From contig CAIYVZ010000005.1 of NCBI GenBank assembly GCA_903929755.1, forward strand, positions 1-35,392: a DNA stretch of 35,392 nt. Direction: 5' to 3'. Below, piece after piece: positions 15,694-24,461 of the stretch. This DNA is from an uncultured Acidobacteriia bacterium. GTDB taxonomy: Bacteria > Acidobacteriota > Terriglobia > Bryobacterales > Bryobacteraceae. The position numbers and the translations under genes are program-made. Each line of letters begins with the position of its first letter. The stretch's first letter is position 1. A model generated the notes under the pieces. That model was given only the letters and a program-made list of their open reading frames with translations, did not search any database and was not told the origin of the DNA.

Positions 15694-18654
15694 ATGCGAA
15701 ATTTCTTAGTTGCAGGCCTCGTTGTGATGTCCGCCTCGGCTGCGGCACCGGTAGACTACGGCAGGGATGTTCGGCCGATTCTTTCGGACCGCTGCTTTTC
15801 GTGCCACGGCCCCGGGGAGAATCCCAAGGCTGGTCTTCGGCTGGATATCGAAGACAGCGCCCGGCGTGTTTTGTCCGGTGGCGTGGGGGCGGCGAAGATT
15901 CTGACGCGGATTGCTCCGGATAATCCGGCCCGGCGGATGCCTCCTCCCTATTCGGATCGTAAGCCGCTGACGGAAAAAGAGGTCGCTACCGTTCGGGCGT
16001 GGATCGAGCAGGGGGCGAAATGGCAGTCGCACTGGAGTTTCACGCCTCCGGTTCGTCCCGCGACGCCTTCGGTCAAGAACCAGAGCTGGGTGAGGAATCC
16101 CATCGACAGCTTTGTTCTGGCGCGCCTGGAAAAAGAGGGCCTGGCGCCTTCAAAGGAAGCGGATCGGGCTCGTTTGCTGCGGCGCCTGACGTTCGATCTG
16201 ACCGGTCTGCCGCCTACACCTGCGGAACTTGACGTATTTTTGGCGGACAAAACCCCGAACGCCTATGAAAAACAGGTTGATCGCCTCCTGGCATCGCCTC
16301 GCTATGGCGAACGGATGGCGGTCGATTGGCTGGATGCGGCACGGTACGCCGACACGCACGGGTACCAGACCGATCCCGAAAAAGAGATGTGGCCGTGGCG
16401 CGACTGGGTGGTGAATGCCTTCAATCGCAACATGCCCTACAACCAGTTCACGGTTGAGCAACTGGCCGGGGATCTGCTGCCCAATGCCACTGTGGACCAG
16501 AAGATTGCCACTGGTTTCCAGCGCAATCACCGCATCAACTCCGAGACCGGCAGTATTGCGGAAGAGTTCCACGCGGAGAATCTGGTGGACCGCGTTAGCA
16601 CTTTTGGCACGGTTTGGCTGGGCCTGACGGTGGGTTGCGCGCGCTGCCACGACCACAAGTACGACCCGATCCCGACCAGGAATTTCTACAGCCTGTTCGC
16701 CTTCTTCAACTCTGTGGAAGAGATGGGAAATGGCGGAACTCGCGATGCCCGTGGCAATTTCAAGCCATTCCTGCGGTTACCCGCTCCGGAACTGGAAGCT
16801 CAGTTAGCGGCGAAAGAGAAAGAAGTTGCAGCGGCGAAGGAGCAACTGGCTGCGCTGGAGAAAACGCTGGCAGGCAAAGCAGTTGCGTGGGCCGCTCCAC
16901 AGTGGCAGGTTTTGCAGCCCGCAGAACTGAAGGCTGACGGTGGCGTCACCCTGAAAGGGCTGCCGGATGGGTCCGTTATCGCCGGCGGCGCTGCGCCGCC
17001 CACTGCTATCTACGAATTCACCGCCGAGACCGCAATGAAGGGGATCACGGCGTTCCGTCTGGAACTGATTCCCGATGCTTCGCTGCCCGGTGGCGGGTCG
17101 GGGCGCGGGGTGGATGGCAAGGGCGTGGTCACGCTGTTTGAAGTTCGCTCAGGCGAGAAAAAAGTTGACCTTACACGCATCACCGCCGACTTTAAGTCTG
17201 AAGAATCGGAACTGGACCTGGTGGTTCGTCCGCAGGAGCAGTTGCGGCGCGGGTGGGGTATCCAGCCCGAGATGAACAAGCCGCACTATGCCGTGATCGA
17301 AACGGCCCGCTTCACCGATGGTGGCAAATTCCGTTTCCGTATCGGCAGTGAATACGAAGGCTCGCCGGTGGGGCGTTTCCGTGTTTCGGTGACCGATTCG
17401 GAATATCCGGAAGTGGTGCCGGAAAACATTGCGACGCTGTTGCAGACGACGCCTGAAGATCCCGCAGTCCGCAAGTACTTTACTCCGCATCCGCATGATC
17501 GCCGCGTGGCGAACGAAGTGGTTCTGAAACTGGACTCCGAACGGCGCACGATTGAAAACAAGATCCCTTCGACGATGGTGATGTCGGAGATGGACAAGCC
17601 GCGCGAGACATTCGTTCTGGCTCGCGGCGCTTATGACAAGCCCAGCGATCAGGTGACGCCTGCTGTCCCCGCCTTCCTGCCACCTTTGCCTGAGGGCGCG
17701 CCGCTGAACCGGCTGACGCTGGCGAAGTGGGTGGTGGACCCTTCGAATCCTCTGCCCGCGCGGGTCGCGGTGAATCGCTACTGGCAGACGTTCCTGGGCA
17801 CGGGGATCGTGAAGACTGCGGAAGATTTCGGCTCGCAGGGCGAAGCGCCGACACACCCGGAACTGCTGGACTACCTGGCGACGGAGTTCCTGCAGAATGG
17901 CTGGGACGTGAAGGCGATCCAGAAGCTGATGGTGATGTCAGCCACGTATCGGCAGCAATCGGCCGCGACGGCCGAGATGCGGGAGCGGGATCCGGAGAAT
18001 CGTTTGCTGGCCCGTGGTCCGCGGACTCGTCTGGCGGCGGAAATGATTCGGGATCAGGCGTTGTCAGTGTCTGGTCTGCTCAATACAAAGATGGGCGGCA
18101 TTGCGGTGAAGACATATCAGCCGGAAGGTTTGTGGGAACAGCTTTCGGCGTTCCCGGGACGCAAGCTGTACGAACGTTCGAAGGGCGATGACTTATGGCG
18201 ACGCAGCCTGTATTCGTACTGGAAACGGACCGTGCCGCCACCTTCCCTGATGGTGTTCGACGCGCCGACTCGCGAGTTCTGCGTGGTGAAGCGCGGGGCT
18301 AGTTCCACGCCTTTGCAGGCGCTGGCGCTACTCAACGACGAAATGTATATCGAGACCTCGCGCAAGCTGGCCGAACGCATGATGCTGGAAGGCGGCAAGA
18401 CGCCCGCGCAGCGCCTGGGCTGGGCTTTCCGTGTGGCAACCTCGCGCACTGCGAGTCCGGCGGAACTGAAGATCCTGGAGCAGGGTCTGAGTAAGCGCCT
18501 GGTGCAGTACCGGGCTGACAAAGCCGCGGCGAGCAAGTTACTTGCCGCTGGGGAAGCGCCTCGTAACAAGACGCTGGACGAAGCGGAACTGGCGGCTTAC
18601 ACGACTGTCGCGTCGGTGATGCTGAACCTGGATGAGGTGATTACGCGCCAATGA
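15694..18654 (+). CDS. PSCyt1-DUF1549-DUF1553 fusion protein with c-type heme site
   Basis: Proteins of this architecture are common in Planctomycetes and Acidobacteriota and usually precede DUF1501 genes. Their enzymatic role is not established. The 986 residues start at ATG 15694 after TAGGGAT. A signal peptide (MRNFLVAGLVVMSASAAA) leads to a cytochrome-type domain with C34-FS-C37-H38 for covalent heme. DUF1549 follows (PIDSFVLARLEKEGL to TVGCARCHDHKYDPI), then a coiled coil rich in Ala/Glu/Lys (about residues 368-398). A beta-sandwich insert comes next and then DUF1553 (PLPARVAVNRYWQTFLGTG to FCVVKRGASSTPLQALALLN). Its stop is interlocked with the DUF1501 start as ATGA. Confidence 0.9.
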   Translation: MRNFLVAGLVVMSASAAAPVDYGRDVRPILSDRCFSCHGPGENPKAGLRLDIEDSARRVLSGGVGAAKILTRIAPDNPARRMPPPYSDRKPLTEKEVATVRAWIEQGAKWQSHWSFTPPVRPATPSVKNQSWVRNPIDSFVLARLEKEGLAPSKEADRARLLRRLTFDLTGLPPTPAELDVFLADKTPNAYEKQVDRLLASPRYGERMAVDWLDAARYADTHGYQTDPEKEMWPWRDWVVNAFNRNMPYNQFTVEQLAGDLLPNATVDQKIATGFQRNHRINSETGSIAEEFHAENLVDRVSTFGTVWLGLTVGCARCHDHKYDPIPTRNFYSLFAFFNSVEEMGNGGTRDARGNFKPFLRLPAPELEAQLAAKEKEVAAAKEQLAALEKTLAGKAVAWAAPQWQVLQPAELKADGGVTLKGLPDGSVIAGGAAPPTAIYEFTAETAMKGITAFRLELIPDASLPGGGSGRGVDGKGVVTLFEVRSGEKKVDLTRITADFKSEESELDLVVRPQEQLRRGWGIQPEMNKPHYAVIETARFTDGGKFRFRIGSEYEGSPVGRFRVSVTDSEYPEVVPENIATLLQTTPEDPAVRKYFTPHPHDRRVANEVVLKLDSERRTIENKIPSTMVMSEMDKPRETFVLARGAYDKPSDQVTPAVPAFLPPLPEGAPLNRLTLAKWVVDPSNPLPARVAVNRYWQTFLGTGIVKTAEDFGSQGEAPTHPELLDYLATEFLQNGWDVKAIQKLMVMSATYRQQSAATAEMRERDPENRLLARGPRTRLAAEMIRDQALSVSGLLNTKMGGIAVKTYQPEGLWEQLSAFPGRKLYERSKGDDLWRRSLYSYWKRTVPPPSLMVFDAPTREFCVVKRGASSTPLQALALLNDEMYIETSRKLAERMMLEGGKTPAQRLGWAFRVATSRTASPAELKILEQGLSKRLVQYRADKAAASKLLAAGEAPRNKTLDEAELAAYTTVASVMLNLDEVITRQ

Positions 18655-20090
18655 ATCCGCTACGTGAACACCAGTTGATGATGACGCGGCGGCAGTTGTT
18701 TGGCCGCACCGCGACGGGGATTGGAGCGGCGGCGCTTGGATCGATTCTGGCTCCGTCGGCATTTGCGGCGAAAGGCCTGCCCGGGTTCCCGAACTTCCCG
18801 GCGAAGGCGAAGAGGGTGATCTACCTGCACCAGTCCGGGGCGCCTTCACAGATGGATCTGTTCGACTACAAGCCAGGGCTGACGAAGCGCTTCGCCGAAG
18901 AGTTGCCGGATTCGATTCGCCAGGGACAGCGGCTGACGGGCATGACGTCGGGCCAGAAGAAGTTCCCGGTTGCGCCGTCCATGTACAAGTTTTCGCAGCA
19001 TGGGAAGGCCGGTGTCTGGCTCAGCGAATTGCTGCCGCATACGGCGAAGGTCGTCGATGAAATCGCGGTGGTGAAGAGCCTGTTCACGGAGGCGATCAAC
19101 CACGATCCGGCTATCACGTTTATTCAGACCGGCAGTCAGGTTGCGGGGCGGCCGTGCATGGGTTCGTGGGTGAGTTACGGGCTTGGTTGCGAGACTGACG
19201 ATTTACCCGCCTTTGTGGTGATGATTTCGCGCGGGACGGGGCGCAAGGTGGACCAGCCCTTGTATGACCGGCTGTGGGGCAGCGGGTTTCTGCCGACCGC
19301 GTATCAGGGTGTGAAGTTTCGGTCGGATGGTGATCCGGTGCTGTATTTGTCGAATCCCGCAGGGGTGGACGCGAAGGTCCGCCGTTCCATGCTGGACGAC
19401 ATCCGGCAGATGAATGAAGTGAACCTGAAGGAGTTTGGGGACCCGGAAATTGTGACGCGGATTCGCCAGTACGAAATGGCGTACCGGATGCAGACTTCGG
19501 TGCCGGAACTGACGGATTTGTCGAAGGAACCGCAATCGACTTTTGATCTGTATGGACCGGATGCGCGCAAGCCTGGAACGTACGCGGCGAACTGCGTTTT
19601 GGCGCGTCGTTTGGCGGAGCGGGGCAGCCGGTTTATCCAGCTTTATCACATGGGCTGGGACCACCATGAAGGTGTTCCGCGCCAGTTGCCGGGGCAGTGT
19701 ATGGATACCGACCAGGCTTCGGCGGCACTGATTACGGACCTGAAACAGCGCGGCATGCTGGATGAAACGCTGGTGATCTGGGGCGGTGAATTTGGCCGCA
19801 CGGTGTACTGCCAGGGGAATCTCTCGCCGGAGAATTATGGCCGGGACCACCACCCGCGGTGCTTTACGGTCTGGATGGCAGGTGGTGGCATCAAGGGCGG
19901 CGTCCTGCATGGTGAGACTGACGACTACAGCTACAACATCACGGAGAACCCGGTTCACGTGCACGATATGAACGCCACGATCATGCGCTGCCTGGGCGTG
20001 GATCATACGAAGCTGACGTATCGGTATCAGGGCCGGGACTTCCGATTGACGGATGTGCATGGCGTGGTGGTGAAGGAGTTGCTGGCTTAG
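18651..20090 (+). CDS. DUF1501 protein, Tat-exported, alkaline-phosphatase-superfamily-like
   Basis: DUF1501 proteins resemble sulfatases and phosphatases in fold and almost always follow DUF1549/DUF1553 genes, so the pair probably acts together outside the cytoplasm. The 479 residues carry a Tat signal (MTRRQLFGRTATGIGAAALG, twin Arg 13-14). Landmarks are YLHQSGAPSQMDLFDYKP, FIQTGSQVAGRPCMGSWVSY, YHMGWDHHEG, VIWGGEFGRT and DHHPRCFTVWMAGGG, which contain candidate metal ligands. Translation is coupled to the previous gene by an ATGA overlap. The stop interlocks with the convergent SDR gene. The reaction is unknown. Confidence 0.9.
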   Translation: MNPLREHQLMMTRRQLFGRTATGIGAAALGSILAPSAFAAKGLPGFPNFPAKAKRVIYLHQSGAPSQMDLFDYKPGLTKRFAEELPDSIRQGQRLTGMTSGQKKFPVAPSMYKFSQHGKAGVWLSELLPHTAKVVDEIAVVKSLFTEAINHDPAITFIQTGSQVAGRPCMGSWVSYGLGCETDDLPAFVVMISRGTGRKVDQPLYDRLWGSGFLPTAYQGVKFRSDGDPVLYLSNPAGVDAKVRRSMLDDIRQMNEVNLKEFGDPEIVTRIRQYEMAYRMQTSVPELTDLSKEPQSTFDLYGPDARKPGTYAANCVLARRLAERGSRFIQLYHMGWDHHEGVPRQLPGQCMDTDQASAALITDLKQRGMLDETLVIWGGEFGRTVYCQGNLSPENYGRDHHPRCFTVWMAGGGIKGGVLHGETDDYSYNITENPVHVHDMNATIMRCLGVDHTKLTYRYQGRDFRLTDVHGVVVKELLA

Positions 20091-20734
20091 TTTGCCCGGT
20101 CGGCCAGGTCGCGAATTCCGGAGGCCTCGATGATCTGGCTTTTCAGGTTTTCCCGATACGCCTGGAACATGGCTCGGCCGAGGTCCTCGCCTTTGATGTA
20201 GAGGCTGCGGAAGGGACTGAGGATTCCGAGGAACGGAATCAGCAGCTTGATAAAAGCTGGGGTACGCGCTGAGGCCTTGCCTCCTATGGCGGCGGGCCGG
20301 AAGCAAACGGCTCCGTTCAGCGCGATCAGTTGCTGCTCCGTCTCAGCCTTCACTCTGGCCCACATCATGCTGCTTTTGGCGCTCGTACCCTGGCCGCTGA
20401 TGTAGTGGAATGCCGCGTTGGGGCTGTGTTGTTTCAGCATCTTTGCGGCGGCGAGGGTGAAGCCCTGCGTGATCCGGCGGTACTCTTCTTCGCCTGATGT
20501 TTGTGTGACGGAAACCCCTAAGCAGAAGAGGCAGAGATCAATGTCCCGGAAGGCTTCGGGGATGGCGGAATAGTCGAGATAGTCCTGGTGGAGGATCACC
20601 TTCATTTTGCCCGCAGTCGGCATCGGGCGCCGGGCGATGACTCGCACTTCTTCCACGAAATCTGACAGGAGGCAGGCTTCCAGCACGCTGCCGCCCGCCA
20701 TGCCGCTGGCGCCGAAAAGAAGGACTTTGATCAC
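20087..20734 (-). CDS. Atypical SDR / NAD(P)-binding Rossmann protein (HTATIP2-like)
   Basis: The 215-residue protein opens VIKVLLFGASGMAGGSVLEA, with the glycine-rich dinucleotide motif GASGMAGG. Further on are DIDLCLFCLGVS and FHYISGQGTS, typical of small atypical short-chain dehydrogenases related to TIP30/HTATIP2. These often bind NADPH but have no agreed substrate. The start is GTG 20734, with AGGAGC immediately upstream. The frame is open further upstream to 21130, but that part is Pro/Arg/His-rich noise antisense to the gene remnant at 20751-21043. No signal peptide. Confidence 0.85.
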   Translation of the reverse strand: MIKVLLFGASGMAGGSVLEACLLSDFVEEVRVIARRPMPTAGKMKVILHQDYLDYSAIPEAFRDIDLCLFCLGVSVTQTSGEEEYRRITQGFTLAAAKMLKQHSPNAAFHYISGQGTSAKSSMMWARVKAETEQQLIALNGAVCFRPAAIGGKASARTPAFIKLLIPFLGILSPFRSLYIKGEDLGRAMFQAYRENLKSQIIEASGIRDLADRAN

Positions 20735-20750
20735 GCTCCTATTCTCCGCC

Positions 20751-21043
20751 AGCGACAGTGCCAGAATGGGGGCAGATATGCGACTGGCACTGATCCTCGG
20801 GCGCGTTTTCGGTTGCGAAGCTGCGTGGTGGCGGCGACCTGGGCAGAATCGCGGACGCGGGCGGCGGGCGGAACAGCCGAGTCGGCTGCGTGGGAAGGGC
20901 GATTTGGAAACTACGCGGAGCGCGGCGGCATGATGGTGCCGCTCGAAGGGGAGGTCGCGTGGATGATGCGGACCGGGCGGAAACCTTACTGGCGGGGCCT
21001 GGTCACCACCATGGAGTACGTTACCGCCGCCACGCGGAAGTGA
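20751..21043 (+). pseudogene. Frameshifted 3' remnant of a DUF6544/DUF6920-like gene
   Basis: Two frames resemble consecutive parts of one small family whose C-terminus typically reads like EGRFWDYxxRDGMxIPxxGEVAW then RPYWRG. Frame one has SASDSARMGADMRLALILGR (about 20751-20810). Frame two, from about 20813, has WEGRFGNYAERGGMMVP, GEVAWMM and RKPYWRGLVTTMEY, then TGA at 21043. The 5' portion is absent and a frameshift separates the pieces. The 3' end overlaps the end of the convergent GH32 gene. The family assignment is from memory of the motif and moderately sure. Confidence 0.5.
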
Positions 21044-22541
21044 GGGGCCAGAATTCCACTTCGACGCGGCGGGGCGCGGGGCCGGCTGTGACGAGTTCCA
21101 GGTTATTCGCTCCGGCCGGGGGGTAGGCAAGGTCGGTCATGGCGACGAGGCCATCCTGGGCGAAGACTTCCACCGTGGAGCGGTCTACCAGGATTCTCAG
21201 TTTCAGGATTCCCGTGGCAGGGGCGGGGAGCGGCGCGGTGATCCGGGCAGGGAAGTCCTTGCTGAAGCCGGTATTGCCGGAATGGGTCCGATCAACATAG
21301 AGTTCGCCTTTGGCTTTGTCGTAACCGACGGTGGTCCAGGCGTTCCCCGCCGCGAGAAGTTTCCACTCAACCTTTTGCGCGTCTCCGAGCGTGATTGTGC
21401 TCTGGAGTTCGTAACTGTCGCCGGCCTTCGCCTGCAGCGCCGTGTTGAGTTCCTGGACATTCTGGCCGCTCCAGGTAAATCGGTCGCCTCTCAGGCTGGA
21501 AAGGCCAGCGGCGGGTTGCTGTACCAGGCGCAGGCCTGCGGGCGTGGTTTTGAGACCGAGTTGGCGCGGCACTGTCATCTGGCCGCGCCAGGGCGAGGTG
21601 GGAACCTTTGCGGCATACTGCCAGTTATTCAGCCAGCCAAGCATTACCGGAGTCTGGTTGCGTGGCAGGCCGTTGAAGACCAGAGCGCAGTAGCAATCCT
21701 TGCCGTAGTCCGTCCACAGGGTGGTGGCAGGCGGGTTATCACTGGTGAATTTTGTGCCGTCGAAGGCACCGACGAAATACTGTTCGCCGGAGCCGCCCTG
21801 CAGCGCGCCGGGATTCAGGCCGATTTTCAGCACGAAGCGCGTGCGCGTGGAACTGCCGTCTACCGGAACTTCCACCAGGGTGGGGCATTCCCATTGGCCG
21901 GAGGTGGCTCCGGCAGGGCCAAATTCACTGAGCTTGCTCCAGTGCTTCAGGTCGGGCGCGCCATAGAAGAGGATTTTGTGTTCGTCGGGCAGGGCCACGG
22001 CCATAATCCAGCGGCGGCTGCCGGGGTGCCAAAAGACGTGGGGATCGCGGAAGTCGCTCATTCTCAGGTCGAGGACGGGGTTCGCGGCGAACTTCGTCCA
22101 TGTGCGGCCGCGGTCATTACTCCACGCCAGATTCTGCGTCTGGAGGGTGGGGCTGGCGCCGGATTTTGGCGTGTGGCCGGTGTAGACGGCTACGAGGCAG
22201 GCCTTGCCCTCTGTGCAGAAGCCGCTGGTGTTGTGTTCATCGACGACCGTGCTGCCGGTGAAAATCATGACGCCGTTTTCTTCAGGTAACGCGACGGGGA
22301 GTTCCTGCCAGTGGATGAGGTCGGGGCTGACGGCGTGCCCCCAGCTCATATGGCCCCAGGTGTCACCTTGTGGGTTGTACTGGTAGAAGAGGTGGTATTC
22401 GCCGTCGAAGAAGACGAGGCCGTTGGGGTCGTTAGTCCAGTTGGTCTTTGGCGAGAAATGGTACTGAGGCCGGTAGGGTTCGTTGTACTGGGCCTGAGTT
22501 GTCAGGGTAGCGAGCGCAAGCAGGGCGAGTGTTTTGAACAC
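21021..22541 (-). CDS. GH32 beta-fructosidase (levanase/invertase-like), secreted
   Basis: Glycoside hydrolase family 32 enzymes cleave fructosides such as levan, inulin or sucrose. The 506-residue product has a Sec signal (MFKTLALLALATLTTQA), the nucleophile motif W35-TNDPNG with Asp38, the transition-state motif R165-DP and the acid/base motif W217-EC with Glu218. The five-bladed propeller is followed by a beta-sandwich with LVDRSTVEVFAQDG. Length is normal. The start is GTG 22541; the nearby ATG at 22549 is out of frame. It follows the MutS-like gene by 17 nt, probably cotranscribed. The export signal suggests use of external fructans. Confidence 0.92.
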   Translation of the reverse strand: MFKTLALLALATLTTQAQYNEPYRPQYHFSPKTNWTNDPNGLVFFDGEYHLFYQYNPQGDTWGHMSWGHAVSPDLIHWQELPVALPEENGVMIFTGSTVVDEHNTSGFCTEGKACLVAVYTGHTPKSGASPTLQTQNLAWSNDRGRTWTKFAANPVLDLRMSDFRDPHVFWHPGSRRWIMAVALPDEHKILFYGAPDLKHWSKLSEFGPAGATSGQWECPTLVEVPVDGSSTRTRFVLKIGLNPGALQGGSGEQYFVGAFDGTKFTSDNPPATTLWTDYGKDCYCALVFNGLPRNQTPVMLGWLNNWQYAAKVPTSPWRGQMTVPRQLGLKTTPAGLRLVQQPAAGLSSLRGDRFTWSGQNVQELNTALQAKAGDSYELQSTITLGDAQKVEWKLLAAGNAWTTVGYDKAKGELYVDRTHSGNTGFSKDFPARITAPLPAPATGILKLRILVDRSTVEVFAQDGLVAMTDLAYPPAGANNLELVTAGPAPRRVEVEFWPLTSAWRR

Positions 22542-22558
22542 TCGAACATCATATCCGT

Positions 22559-24355
22559 TTAGACGTCGAGACCGACGGCGCGCATCAGGTCGAGCGCATT
22601 TGAGCGCTGCACCACACCGGGGCGCATCCGGTAATCGAACACCAGCGCGCCGGCTTCGAGGCGATCTTCGAAGTGGACGTTGATGGCGCGGGGCGCCAGT
22701 TCGTCGGCAACGCGGGCGAGGGAAAGGTCGTGAGTGGTGGCGATGCCGATGGCTGCGCGGGCGAGCAGGGCACGGACCAGGCCGGCGGCTCCGATGGCGC
22801 GGTCGTGGGAGTTGGTGCCGGCGAGGAGCTCGTCCAGCAGGAACAAGGCCGGGGCAGGGAGTTCCAGGATCTGGCGGAGGCGGAGGAGTTCGGCCATGAA
22901 GCGGGAGACGCCGCCTTCGAGCGAATCGACCGTGCGGATGGAAGCGCCCAGAGAGAGTACGGAAAGGGTGAGGCTGGCCGCGCGGACGGGAGCTCCGGCG
23001 AGGGCCAGTACGGCGTTGGTGCCGACGGTTCGGAGGAAAGTACTCTTGCCCGACATGTTGGAGCCGCTGACGACGTAGAGGCCGAGTGGTGACGTGAGTG
23101 CGATCCCGTTCGGGATGGCGCGGGCCGGATCCATCAGGGGATGCTGCAGCTGCTCGCCTGCGATGCCGGCTGTTTCGGTGAATTCGGGAAACGGATCCTC
23201 GGGGTGCTCGTAAGAATATCCGGCCAGGGCGGAGAGCGCTTCAATCTCAGCAACGGCATGGAGCCACTGCGGGACGAAGGCACCGTTTTCGGCGCGCCAC
23301 TGCTCAATGGCCATGGCGGTTTGAGTGCCCCAGAGCAGGAGGGGGCCGAACATGCGGACAACAACGTTGTCGCGGGAATCGAGCAGTTCCTGGAGACGGC
23401 GGAGGCGGGCGATGCGTTTGGAGGCTGAGTCGCCATGCGGTGGCCGGATGCTTGCCTGGAGCGCGGCCAGCGGCGGGGAAATCAGATCCACGGATTCGAG
23501 TTCGGTGAGGATTCCGGAGAGGAGGTCCAGATCATGCGACGGCGCGTGAAGGCCGTGGATGATGGGGAGAATGCGGTCCCGCAGGGTGGTGGAGAAGAGC
23601 CCCTCAACCACCGCGATCAGGATCAGGGCGATCCGCGATTCCACGCCCATGAAGGAGGTGGAGAACCACCAAAGCAGGATGACTCCGGCGATTATGGCGA
23701 AGATCAGCGCGAGGCTTCTTTGCCATTTTGCGAAGGGAACGACAGGGGCTGCCGCCCACTGGGTGAGGTGCTCGGGGTTGACGCCGGTTCGGAAGTCTTC
23801 GCCGAGGATGGCCAGTTGTTCGCGGAGGTGGAGGAGGGGCCGGAGTTCCGCGATGGCTTGATGGCGGGCGCGGAGTTCTGAGACGGGTGAGGGGCCTTTG
23901 AGCCAGGCGGCGAGACGTGCTTCGCCGCCTCGGGTACGGGCGGTAGAGAGGAGTTGGAAGAGCGAGCCCCGGCCAAATATGTCCAGGTCGGCGGCGTAGG
24001 GGTGCTGGGGATCAGAGAAGCGGTCCCCGGTTTCGCCGAGGCCGTGCCATCGATGTTCGAGGCGGGCCAGGCCTCGCTCATAGAAATGGATGGCGCGCTG
24101 CATGCGGGTGGCCGCACGATCCGCCTGGGCGTGGCGAAGAATCAGGAAGATAAACAGCAGAATGGGAAAAACAACCACCCAGAGCGGGATCCATAGCTGA
24201 ATGGCCATGAAGATTGTTCCGGCGATGGCTGCCGCTGCGGCGAGACGACACCAGCCGAGGATGCGCCGGCGACTTTCCAGGGATTTCAGGGAACCGGTTC
24301 TCTCGGCCAGTCTCTGGGAGTAGACGCTGCCGGGAGTTGGGAGAGGGGGTGCCAA
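22559..24355 (-). CDS. MutS-like ATPase with membrane segments
   Basis: The C-terminal half is a MutS-type ABC ATPase: Walker A SGSNMSGKST (430-439), Walker B LFLLDELLAGT with D508-E509, and a switch region IATTHDL. The N-terminal mismatch-recognition and connector domains of MutS are absent. Instead there are two hydrophobic helices at about 36-53 and 56-73 and another pair at about 214-250. A lever-like helical region lies between the second pair and the ATPase. It belongs to the loosely defined MutS-related DNA-binding ATPases rather than to MutS1 or MutS2 (no Smr domain). The only usable start is TTG 24355, directly after an in-frame stop. The role is unknown. Confidence 0.85.
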   Translation of the reverse strand: MAPPLPTPGSVYSQRLAERTGSLKSLESRRRILGWCRLAAAAAIAGTIFMAIQLWIPLWVVVFPILLFIFLILRHAQADRAATRMQRAIHFYERGLARLEHRWHGLGETGDRFSDPQHPYAADLDIFGRGSLFQLLSTARTRGGEARLAAWLKGPSPVSELRARHQAIAELRPLLHLREQLAILGEDFRTGVNPEHLTQWAAAPVVPFAKWQRSLALIFAIIAGVILLWWFSTSFMGVESRIALILIAVVEGLFSTTLRDRILPIIHGLHAPSHDLDLLSGILTELESVDLISPPLAALQASIRPPHGDSASKRIARLRRLQELLDSRDNVVVRMFGPLLLWGTQTAMAIEQWRAENGAFVPQWLHAVAEIEALSALAGYSYEHPEDPFPEFTETAGIAGEQLQHPLMDPARAIPNGIALTSPLGLYVVSGSNMSGKSTFLRTVGTNAVLALAGAPVRAASLTLSVLSLGASIRTVDSLEGGVSRFMAELLRLRQILELPAPALFLLDELLAGTNSHDRAIGAAGLVRALLARAAIGIATTHDLSLARVADELAPRAINVHFEDRLEAGALVFDYRMRPGVVQRSNALDLMRAVGLDV

Positions 24356-24461
24356 CTTTCAGGGTAGCGGACGGCGTAACGGGAAGGAAGGCGGCTCGAT
24401 ATGTTGAGTGTGGGCGGTGAGCCCAAGGCCCGGGCATCCTCCATCCCCGGCGTGTGATGAA

